Positions 1-8,479 of a stretch of DNA of 64,000 nt are shown one piece after another. A program made the translations under genes and the position numbers. The stretch is taken from the NCBI GenBank assembly GCA_940337035.1, contig CALNHX010000274.1, positions 326,029 to 390,028 of the forward strand. Direction: 5' to 3'. The notes beneath the pieces are model-generated. The model worked only from the letters and a program-made list of their open reading frames with translations. It was not told the origin of the DNA and did no database searches. This stretch comes from Agriotes lineatus. Lineage: Eukaryota; Arthropoda; Insecta; Coleoptera; Elateridae. The stretch's first letter is position 1, and each line of letters begins with the position of its first letter.

Positions 1-68
1 GCGCTTGGCTTGGCGTTTTCCTTAGCGCGTGGCTTGTTGCTTGGCTTGGCGCTTGGTTTGGCGCTTGG

Positions 69-1020
69 CTTGGGGCATGACGTGGCGCTTCGCGTGGCTG
101 GGCGTTTAACTTAGCGCTTGGCTTGGCGTTTGGCTTGGCGATTGGCTTGGCGCTTTTGTTGGCGCGTTGCTTAGCGCATGGGTTGCCACTTGGCTTGCGG
201 CTTGGCTTGGCGCTTTTCTTGGCGCTTTCGTTGGCGCGTGGCTTGGCGCTTGGCCTGGAGAATAGCTTGGCGCTCTTCTTTTCGCGTGGCTTGGCGCTTG
301 GCTGGACGCTTGTCTTGGCGCTTGGCTTAGCGCTTGGCTTGGCGCATGGCTTAACGCTCCCCTTGGCGCGTGGCTTGGCGCTTGGCTGGGCGCTTGGCTT
401 GGCGCTTGGCTTGTCGCTTGGCTTGGGGCTCTCCTTGGCGCGTGTTTTGGCGCTTGGCTTGCCGCTTGGTTTAACGCTTTTCTTGGCGCGTAGCTTAGCG
501 GGTGGCTTGTCGCTTGGCTTGGCGCTCTCCTTGGTGCATAGGGTGGCGCTTTTCTTGGCGCGTGGCGTGGCGCTTTTCTTGGTGCTTGGGTTGGCGCTTG
601 GTTTGGCGCTTGGATTGGCGCTTGGCTTGGCGTTTTCCTTAGCGCGTGGCTTGTTGCTTGGCTTGGCGCATGGCGTGGCGCTTTTCCTGGCGTGTGGCTT
701 GGTGCTTGGCTTGGTATTTGGCTTGGCGCTTAACTTGGCGCTTGGCTTGGGGCATGACGTGGCGCTTCGCGTGGCTGGGCGTTTAACTTAGCGCTTGGCT
801 TGGCGTTTGGCTTGGCGATTGGCTTGGCGCTTTTGTTGGCGCGTTGCTTAGCGCATGGGTTGCCACTTGGCTTGCGGCTTGGCTTGGCGCTTTTCTTGGC
901 GCTTTCGTTGGCGCGTGGCTTGGCGCTTGGCCTGGAGAATAGCTTGGCGCTCTTCTTTTCGCGTGGCTTGGCGCTTGGCTGGACGCTTGGCTTGGCGCTT
1001 GGCTTGGCGCTTGGCTTAGC
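69..1020 (+). repeat. 677-bp tandem duplication in the array
   Basis: Sequence from about 69-330 recurs 677 bp downstream. A good marker is the divergent unit CCTGGAGAATAGC at 254-266 and again at 931-943. The second copy has extra 12-bp units after the marker. Upstream of about 69 the match continues at an offset of about 617, so one copy differs from the other by about 60 bp (five units). The same marker module occurs in block 2 at 6108 and 7044. Confidence 0.8.
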
Positions 1021-1880
1021 GCTTGGCTTGGCGCATGGCTTAACGCTCTTCTTGGCGCGTGGCTTGGCGCTTGGCTGGGCGCTTGGCTTGGCGCTTGGCT
1101 TGGCGCGTGGCTTGGCGCCTTTCTTGGCGCTTGGCTTGGCGCTTGGCTTGGGGCTTGGCTTGGCGCTTTGCTTGGCGCTTGGCTTGGCGCTTTTCTTGGC
1201 GCATTTCTTGGCGCGTGGCTTGGCGCTTGGCTTGGCGCTTGGCTTGACGCTTGGGTTGGCGTTTTTCTTGGCGCTTGGCTTGACGCTTGGCTTGGCGCCT
1301 TTCTTGGCGCTTGGCTTGGCGCTTGGCTTGGGGCTTGGCTTGGCGCTTTGCTTGGCGCTTGGCTTGGCGCTTGGTTTGGCGCTTTTTTTGGCGCGTGGCT
1401 TGGCGCTTTGCTGGGCACTTGGCTTTGCAATTGGCTTGGCGCTTAACCTGGTGCTTGGCTTGGCGGCTTTCTTGTAGCGTGGTTTGGCACCTGGCTTCCC
1501 GCTTGGCTTGGCGCTTGGCCTGGCGCTTGGATTGGCGCCTGTCTTGGCGCGTGGTTTGGCACTTGGCTTGGCGCTTGGCTTGGCGCTTGGTTTGGCGCTT
1601 TTTTTGGCGCGTGGCTTGGCGCTTGGCTGGGCACTTGGCTTGGCAATTGGCTTGGCGCTTAACCTGGCGCTTCGCTTGGCGGCTTTCTTGTAGCGTGGTT
1701 TGGCACCTGGCTTGCGGCTTGGCTTGGCGCTTGGCCTGGCGCTTGGATAGGCGCCTTTCTTGGAGCTTGGATTTGCACTTGGCTTGCCGCTTGGCTTGCC
1801 GCTTGGCTTGGCGCTTGGCTTGGCGCTTGGCTTGGCGCTTGGCTTGACGCTTTTCTTGGCGCATTTCTTGGCGCGTGGTT

Positions 1881-2700
1881 TGGCACTTGGCTTGCCGCTT
1901 GGCTTGGTGCTTGGCCTGGAGCTTGGCTTGGCGCTTTTCTTGGCGCCTTTCTTGGCGCGTGGCTTGGCGCTCGTCTTGGCGCATGGCTTGGCGCGCTCCT
2001 TGGCGTTTGGTTTGGTGCTTGGCCTGGCGCTTTGCTTAGCGCTGTTCTTGGCACTTGGCTTGGCGCTTAACTTGGCGCTTGGCTTGGCGCTTGGCTTGCC
2101 GCTTTTCTTGGCGCGTGGTTTGGCACTTGGCTTGCCGCTTGGCTTGGTGCTTGGCCTGGCGCTTGGCTTGGCGCTTTTCTTGGCGCCTTTTTTGGCGCGT
2201 GGCTTTGCGCTCGTCTTGGCGCATGGCTTGGCGCTCTTTTTGGCGTTTGGCTTGGCGCTTGGCTTGGCGCTTTTCTTGGCGCTTTTCTTGGCGCGTGGTT
2301 TGACACTTGGCTTGCCGCTTGGCTTGGTGCTTGGTCTGGAGCTTGGCTTGGCGCTTTTCTTGGCGCTTTTCTTGGCGCCTTTCTTGGCGCGTGGCTTGGC
2401 GCTTGTCTTGGCGCATGGCTTGGCGCGCTCCTTGGCGTTTGGTTTGGTGCTTGGCCTGGCGCTTCGCTTAGCGCTGTTCTTGGCACTTGGCTTGGCGCTT
2501 AACTTGGCGCTTGGCTTGGCGCTTGGCTTGCCGCTTTTCTTGGCGCGTGGTTTGGCACTTGGCTTGCCGCTTGGCTTGGTGCTGGGCCTGGCGCTTGGCT
2601 TGGCGCTTTTCTTGGCGCCTTTCTTGGCGCGTGGCTTGGCGCTCGTCTTGGCGCATGGCTTGGCGCTCTTCTTGGCGTTTGGCTTGGCGCTTGGCTAAGC
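1881..2700 (+). repeat. 432-bp tandem duplication in the array
   Basis: About 1881-2270 matches 2312-2700 at an offset of 432 bp, exactly 36 units. The marker GCTGTTCTTGGCACTTGG lies at 2041 and 2473. The copies differ by scattered substitutions, for example CTTTGC against CTTCGC just before the marker. Confidence 0.8.
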
Positions 2701-3320
2701 GCTTGGCTTGACGCTTTTCTTGGCGCGTAGCTTGGCACTTGGTTTTATGCTTAGCATGGCGCTTGGCTTGGCGCATGGCTTGGCGCTCTCTTTGGCGCGT
2801 GGCTTGGATCTTGGCTTGGCGCTTTTCTTTATGCGTGGTTTGTCGCTTGGCTTGGCGCATGGCGTGGCGCTTTTTTTGGCACGTGGTTTGGCGTTTGGCT
2901 TGGCGCTTGGCTTGGCTCTTAGCTTGGCGTTTTTCTTGGCGCGTAAGTTTACGCGTGGCTGGTCGCTTGGCTTGGCTCTCTCCTTGGCGTTTGGCTTGGC
3001 GCTTGGCTAAGCGCTTGGCTTGACGCTTTTCTTGGCGCGTAGCTTGGCACTTGGTTTTATGCTTAGCATGGCGCTTGGCTTGGCGCATGGCTTGGCGCTC
3101 TCTTTGGCGCGTGGCTTGGCGCTTGGCTTGGCGCTTTTTTTTGCGCGTGGTTTGTCGCTTGGCTTGGCGCATGGCGTGGCGCTTTTTTTGGCACGTGGCT
3201 TGGCGCTTGGCTTGGCGCTTGGCTTGGCGCTTGGCTTGGCGCTTGGCTTGGCGCTTTTTTTTGCGCGTGGCTTGTCGCTTGGCTTGGCGCATGGCGTGGC
3301 GCTTTTCTTGTCGCGTGGCT
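2697..3320 (+). repeat. 312-bp tandem duplication in the array
   Basis: The module that begins near 2701 and contains GGTTTTATGCTTAGCATGG is repeated 312 bp later (exactly 26 units), beginning near 3013. The second copy is longer in canonical units toward its 3' side. Confidence 0.8.
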
Positions 3321-3475
3321 TGGCGCTTGGCTTAGCGCTTGGCTTGGCGCTTGGCTTGGCGCTTTCCTTAGCGCGTGGCTTGTCGCTTGGCTTGGCGCAT
3401 GGCGTGACGCTTTTTTTGGCACGTGGCATGGCGCTTGGCTTGGCGCTTGGCTTGGCGCTCTCCTTGGCATGTGGC

Positions 3476-3489
3476 TTGTCGCTTGGCTT
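3476..3489 (+). repeat. Left target-site duplication of element 1
   Basis: TTGTCGCTTGGCTT immediately precedes the first non-array base and recurs exactly at 4501-4514 after the last base of the element. The bases on either side of the 14-mer differ between the two copies, so 14 bp is the maximal match. Removing the element and one copy restores a normal array phrase that is present intact at about 3374-3409. Confidence 0.85.
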
Positions 3490-4020
3490 TATCCACAGGC
3501 CAAGCCATTTTAATGGGGCGGCCGGTACCACCAGGCATTACCATGAAGAGAGCTCTCGATGATTGGATGATGAATGTCACCATGCAAGAATGGCAAAGCG
3601 AACGGGAGATGTCCACCAAGGGACGCATTACATTTCAATTTCTTCCCAACATTAATGATCGAGTACTATTACCGTCTGGATGGTCACGGGATGTTGTCTC
3701 TGTACTCACTGGACATGGGGACTTTCGTCACCACCTACACCGAATTGGAAAAGCACAAGATCCAAACTGCCTTCAATGCGAAGAACCCGATACCCCACTA
3801 CACCGTTTGATGGTCTGCACGCTATATGCACTGTCGCCTACTACTAAACAACGACGCTCCAGAGGTGGTCAACAATCTTCCAGGGTCCATGAGCCTAATC
3901 CTTCCCTCGGTTCAGGCGTGTGCAACACTCGAGTCTTTTGCACGCTCGAGAATTCAACTAGACGATCCATTAGAGGAGGAACAACAGGACGAAGACTGGC
4001 AAGAATCCGACTCTGAATAA
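3490..4020 (+). pseudogene. ORF2 C-terminal remnant of element 1, post-RT region with CCHC knuckle
   Basis: The frame open from the left junction reads a post-reverse-transcriptase segment. It contains EWQSEREMSTKGRITFQFLP at roughly 3592-3651, LTGHG at 3705-3719 and an intact Cys/His motif C-x2-C-x7-H-x4-C at 3768-3818 (Cys codons at 3768, 3777 and 3816; His at 3801). This arrangement (W-Q, S-T-K-G-R, F-L-P, L-T-G-H-G, then a CCHC-like knuckle) is typical of the ORF2 C terminus in R1/I/Jockey-like elements. After the last Cys the likely C terminus continues in another frame, 3826-4020, ending in an acidic stretch (EEEQQDEDWQ) and a TAA at 4018-4020. The coding frame therefore shifts somewhere in about 3819-3830. 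The fragment lacks the endonuclease and RT domains and has no start of its own, so it is a dead remnant. Bases 3490 to about 3540 may also be element coding, but the motif match there is weak. Confidence 0.85.
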
Positions 4021-4061
4021 TGAAGGCGGACCAGAGTTAAACAGATTTTAGAATTTATTTA

Positions 4062-4380
4062 TTTGGCACGTAGTGTGCGAAATTTTGTTTATTTTCGGAG
4101 TAGGGCATATATTTATTGTAATATTATATTAAGTATTAGGTGATACGTCATACTTCGAAGAGCTGTTCTACTTTGCACGTAGGGTGCGAATTGTGTTTAA
4201 TTTCAGAGTAGGGAATATACTTGTTGTAGTATTATATTAATATTAATTATTAGGTAATATGTTTTAATTAGAAGAATTGCTTTATTTTGCACGTAGGGTG
4301 CGAATTTTAACTTAATTTCAAAGTAGGGAATTTACTTATTGTAACACTACATTAATTGTTCATATTATATGACATACTTA
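4062..4380 (+). repeat. Three diverged tandem repeats of about 110 bp in the element 1 3' UTR
   Basis: Three copies begin near 4062, 4171 and 4285 (spacing 109 and 114 bp). Each starts with T-rich sequence and GCACGTAGKGTGCGAA, then an AGTAGGG motif and an AT-rich stretch containing ATTATATTA or a relative. In each copy GCAC and GTGC can pair across a 5-base loop. In copies 2 and 3 the flanking TTT and GAA extend the possible stem to 7 pairs with one G-T wobble. Such internal repeats lie in 3' UTRs of several LINE families; a role here is unknown. Confidence 0.8.
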
Positions 4381-4469
4381 AGTCACACATGATATCTTAG
4401 TCCATGCGCAGGAGGGTTATGGTACCTCCAAATGAAACGTATCAAATTTTATTTTTCTTTAATATATGT

Positions 4470-4481
4470 GCCCGTAAGGGC
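4470..4481 (+). other. 3'-terminal hairpin with GNRA-type loop in element 1
   Basis: GCCC at 4470-4473 pairs with GGGC at 4478-4481 around the loop GTAA (GUAA in RNA, which fits GNRA). It lies 3 bases before the terminal pentanucleotide tail. Some LINEs use a hairpin near the RNA 3' end for recognition by their own reverse transcriptase, so this is a plausible recognition element; that role is inference. Confidence 0.7.
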
Positions 4482-4483
4482 TA

Positions 4484-4500
4484 GAATTGAATTGAATTGA
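4484..4500 (+). repeat. Pentanucleotide 3' tail of element 1
   Basis: GAATTGAATTGAATTGA is slightly more than three copies of GAATT ending directly at the right target-site duplication. There is no poly(A). Short simple-repeat tails are characteristic of I/R1-type non-LTR elements and mark this as the true 3' end. Confidence 0.85.
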
Positions 4501-4514
4501 TTGTCGCTTGGCTT
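4501..4514 (+). repeat. Right target-site duplication of element 1
   Basis: Exact second copy of the 14-mer at 3476-3489. The array resumes through it without a break in phase. Confidence 0.85.
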
Positions 4515-5769
4515 GGCGCATGGCGTGGCGCTTTTCTTGGCGCATGGCTTGGCGCTTGGCTAGGCACTTGGCCTGGCGCTTGGCTTGGCGCTTGGCTTGG
4601 CGCTTTTCTTGGCATGTGACTTAACGCGTGGCTTGTCGCTTGGCTTGGCGCTCTCCTTGGCGCGTGGCTTGGAGCTTGGCTTGGCGCCTTTCTTGGCGCG
4701 TGGCTCGGCGCTATTCTCGGCGCGTGGCTGGGTCTTTGGCTTGGCGCTTGGCTTGGTGTTTGGCTTGGCGATTGGCTTGGCGCTTTTCTTGGCGCGTTGC
4801 TTGGCGCTTGGGTTGCCGCTTGGCCTGGGGCATGGCTTGGCGCTTTTATTGGCACTTTCCTTGGCGCGTGGTTTAGCGCTTGGCTGGGCGCTTGGCTTGT
4901 CGCTTGGCTTGGCGCTCTCTTTGGCGCGTGGCTTGGCGCTTTTTTTGCCGCTTGGCTTAACGCTTTTCTTGGCGCGTAGCTTAGCGCGTGGCTTGTCGCT
5001 TGGTTTGGCGCTTTTCTTGGCGCTTATCTTGGCGCTTTTCTTGGCGCGTGGGGTGGCGCGTGGCTTGTCGCTTGGCTTGGCGCATGGCGTGGCTCTTTTC
5101 TTGGCGCGTAGCTTGGCGCGTGGTTTATCGCTTGGCTTGGCGCTTGGCTTGGCGCATGGCGTGGCGCTTTTCATGGCGCGTAGCTTGGCGCGCGGCTGGG
5201 TCTTTGGTTTGGCGCTTGGCTTAGTGTTTGGCTTGGCGATTGGCTTGGCGCTTTTCTTGGCGCGTTGCTTGGCGCTGGGGTTGCCGCTTGGCCTGGGGCA
5301 TGGCTTGGCGCTTTTATTGGCACTTTCCTTGGCGCGTGGTTTAGCGCTTGGCTGGGCGCTTGGCTTGGCGTTTGGCTTGGCGCTTTTCTTGGCGTGTGGC
5401 TTGGCGCTTGGCTTGGCGCTTGGCTTAGCGCTCTCTTTGGCGCGTGGCTTGGCGCTTGGCTTGCCGCTTGGTTTAACGCTTTTCCTGGCGCGTAGCTTAG
5501 CGCGTGGCTTGTCGCTTGGCTTGGCGCTCTCCTTGGCGCGTGGCTTGGCGCTTGGCTTGCCGCTTGGTTTAACGCTTTTCTTGGCGCGTAGCTTAGCGCG
5601 TGGCTTGTCGCTTGGCTTGGCGCTCTCCTTGGTGCATAGGGTGGCGCTTTTCTTGGCGCGTGGATTGGCGCTTTTCTTGGCGCTTGGCTTGGCGCTTGGT
5701 TTGGCGCTTGGATTGGCGCTTGACTTAGCGTTTTCCTTAGCTTGTGGCTTGTTGCTTGGCTTGGCGCAT

Positions 5770-7166
5770 GGCGTGGCGCTTTTCCTGGCGTGTGGCTTGG
5801 CGCTTGGCTTGGTGCTTGGCTTGGCGCTTGGCTTGGCGCTTGGCTTGGGGCATGGCGTGGCGCTTTTCTTGGCGCGTGGCTTATCGCTTGGCTTGGCGCT
5901 CTCCTTGGAGCGTGGCTTGGCGCTTGGCGTGGAGCCTTTCTTGGCGCGTGGCTGGGCGTTTAACTTAGCGCTTGGCTTGGCGTTTGGCTTGGCGATTGGC
6001 TTGGCGCTTTTGTTGGCGCGTTGCTTGGCGCATGGGTTGCCACTTGGCTTGGGGCTTGGCGTGGCGCTTTTCTTGGCGCTTTCGGTGGCACGTGGCTTAG
6101 CGCTTGGCCTGGAGAATAGCTTGGCGCTCTTCTTTTCACGTGGCTTGGCGCTTGGCTCGACGCTTGGCTTGGCGCTTGGCTTAGCGCTTGGCTTGGCGCA
6201 TGGCTTAACGCTCTCCTTGGCGCGTGGCTTGGCGCGTGGCTTGGCGCTTGGCTTGGCGCGTGGCTTGGCGCGTGGCTTGGCGCTTGGCTTGGCGCTTTTC
6301 TTTGCGCGTGGCTTATCGCTTGTCTTGGCGCATGGCGTGGCGCTTTTCTTGTCGCGTGGCTTGGCGCTTGGCTTGGCGTTTGGCTTGGCGCTTGGCTTGG
6401 CACTTGGCTTGGCGCATGGCGTGGCGCTTTTTTTGGTACGTAACATTGCGCTTGGTTTGGCGCATGGCTTGGCGCTCTCCTTGGCGCGTGGCTTGTCGCT
6501 TGGCTTGGCGCATGGCGTGGCGCTTTTCTTGGCGCATGGCTTGGCGCTTGGCTTGGCGCTTGGCTTGGCGCTTGGTTTGGCGCTTGGCTTGGCGTTTACC
6601 TTAGCGCGTGGCTTGTCGCTTGGCTTAGCACATGGCGTGGCGCGTTTCTTGGCGCGTGGCTTGGCGCTTGTCTTGGCGCTTTTCTTGGCGCTTGGCTTGG
6701 CGCATGGCATGGCGCTTTTCCTGGCGTGTGGCTTGGCGCTTGGCTTGGTGCTTGGCTTGGCGCTTGGCTTGGCGCTTGGCTTGGGGCATGGCGTGGCGCT
6801 TTTCTTGGCGCGTGGCTTATCGCTTGGCTTGGCGCTCTCCTTGGAGCGTGGCTTGGCGCTTGGCGTGGAGCCTTTCTTGGCGCGTGGCTGGGCGTTTAAC
6901 TTAGCGCTTGGCTTGGCGTTTGGCTTGGCGATTGGCTTGGCGCTTTTGTTGGCGCGTTGCTTGGCGCATGGGTTGCCACTTGGCTTGGGGCTTGGCGTGG
7001 CGCTTTTCTTGGCGCTTTCGGTGGCACGTGGCTTAGCGCTTGGCCTGGAGAATAGCTTGGCGCTCTTCTTTTCACGTGGCTTGGCGCTTGGCTCGACGCT
7101 TGGCTTGGCGCTTGGCTTAGCGCTTGGCTTGGCGCATGGCTTAACGCTCTCCTTGGCGCGTGGCTT
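5770..7166 (+). repeat. 936-bp tandem duplication in the array
   Basis: About 5770-6230 matches 6706-7166 at an offset of 936 bp, exactly 78 units. The marker CCTGGAGAATAGC lies at 6108 and 7044. The copies look nearly identical in the compared part. Confidence 0.8.
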
Positions 7167-8219
7167 GGCGCTTGGCTGGGCGCTTGGTTTGGCGCTTGGC
7201 TTGGCGTTTTTCTTGGCGCTTGGCTTGGCGCGTGGCTTGGCGTGTGGCTTGGCGCTTAACTTTGGACTTTTCTTAGCGCGTGGCTTAATGCTTGGCTTGC
7301 CGCTTGGCTTGGCGCTTGGCTGGGCGCTTTTCAGGGCGCTTTTCTTGGGGCGTGGCTTAGCGCTTGGATTGGCGCTTAGCTTGGTGCTTGGCTTGGCGCA
7401 TGGCATTTTGCTCCCCTTGGCGCGTGGCTTGGCGCTTGGCTGGACGCTTGGCTTGGCGCTTTCTGCGGGCGTGACTTGTCGCTTTCTTGGCGCGTGGCTT
7501 GGCGCTTGGCTTGGCGCATAGTTTGGCGCTCTCTATAGCGCGTGGCTTGGCGCTTGTCTGGGCGCTTGGATGTCGCTTGGCTTGGCGCTTGGCTTGGCGC
7601 TTTCCTTAGCGCGTGGCTTGTCGCTTGGCTTGGCGCATGGCGTGGCGCTTTTTTTGGCACGTGGCTGGGCGCTTAACTTGGCGCTTGGCTTGGCGCTTCG
7701 CTTGGCGCTTTTCTTGGCGCGCAAGTTAACGCGCGGCTTTTCGCTTGGCTTAGCGCTCTCCTTGGCGCGTGGCTTGGCGCTTGGCTTGGCGCGTGGCTTG
7801 GCGCGTGGCTTGGCGCTTGGCTTGGCGCTTTTCTTTGCGCGTGGCTTATCGCTTGTCTTGGCGCATGGCGTGGCGCTTTTCTTGTCGCGTGGCTTGGCGC
7901 TTGGCTTGGCGTTTGGCTTGGCGCTTGGCTTGGCACTTGGCTTGGCGCATGGCGTGGCGCTTTTTTTGGTACGTAACATTGCGCTTGGTTTGGCGCATGG
8001 CTTGGCGCTCTCCTTGGCGCGTGGCTTGTCGCTTGGCTTGGCGCATGGCGTGGCGCTTTTCTTGGCGCATGGCTTGGCGCTTGGCTTGGCGCTTGGCTTG
8101 GCGCTTGGTTTGGCGCTTGGCTTGGCGTTTACCTTAGCGCGTGGCTTGTCGCTTGGCTTAGCACATGGCGTGGCGCGTTTCTTGGCGCGTGGCTTGGCGC
8201 TTGTCTTGGCGCTTTTCTT
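6224..8219 (+). repeat. 1,533-bp spaced duplication in the array
   Basis: About 6290-6686 recurs at about 7823-8219 (offset 1,533). The pair shares the rare phrase TTTTTTTGGTACGTAACATTG near 6427 and 7960. A third, more diverged relative of this module lies near 12.37-12.83 kb. Confidence 0.75.
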
Positions 8220-8479
8220 GGCGCTTGGCTTGGCGCTTGGCTTGGTTCTTGTCTTGGCGCTTGGCCTAGAGCTTGGCGCTTTTCTTGGCGCGTGGCTTAA
8301 CGCGTGGCTTGTCGCTTGGCTTGGCGCTCTCCTTGGCGCGTGGCTTGGCGCTTGGCTTGGCGCTTGGCTTGGCGCGTGGATTGGCGCTTGGCTTGGCGCT
8401 TTTCTAGGCGCGTGGCTTGGCGCGTGGCTTGTCGCTTGGCTTGGCGCATTGCGTGGCGTTTTTCTTGGCGCGTGGCTTG

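Larger units (their letters stand above)
1..3489 (+). repeat. 12-bp minisatellite array, block 1
   Basis: Continuous array of a 12-bp unit, consensus GCGCTTGGCTTG on the + strand, starting inside a unit at the window edge. Common variants are GCGCTTTTCTTG, GCGCGTGGCTTG, TCGCTTGGCTTG, GCGCATGGCGTG and GCGCTCTCCTTG. The + strand has almost no A. All six frames of the consensus lack stops, so long open frames on both strands here are products of the repeat; no gene is supported. The block ends where element 1 begins. Confidence 0.97.
3490..4500 (+). mobile_element. 5'-truncated non-LTR retrotransposon (element 1)
   Basis: About 1 kb of A-containing, non-repetitive DNA interrupts the array. In order it holds the C-terminal end of a retrotransposon ORF2 (to the stop at 4018-4020), a roughly 480-bp AT-rich 3' UTR with three diverged internal repeats, a 12-base hairpin at 4470-4481, and a short pentanucleotide tail at 4484-4500 in place of poly(A). 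It is bounded by a 14-bp target-site duplication. The endonuclease and reverse transcriptase regions are absent, as in the 5'-truncated copies made by target-primed reverse transcription. A 14-bp duplication and a simple-repeat tail are known in R1/I-type elements; the family assignment is inference from the protein motifs. A full-length relative elsewhere in the genome is likely. Confidence 0.9.

Noticed and set aside
3490..4500. Independent host gene encoding a small zinc-binding protein
   Set aside because: The Cys/His motif, the STKGR and LTGHG motifs, the target-site duplication and the 3' tail all fit a retrotransposon ORF2 end.
4560..7521. Open frames of 948 codons (-) and 978 codons (+) covering nearly the same interval
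   Set aside because: Both follow from a stop-free 12-bp unit. Overlap on opposite strands, absence of any recognisable domain and absence of unique sequence argue against genes.
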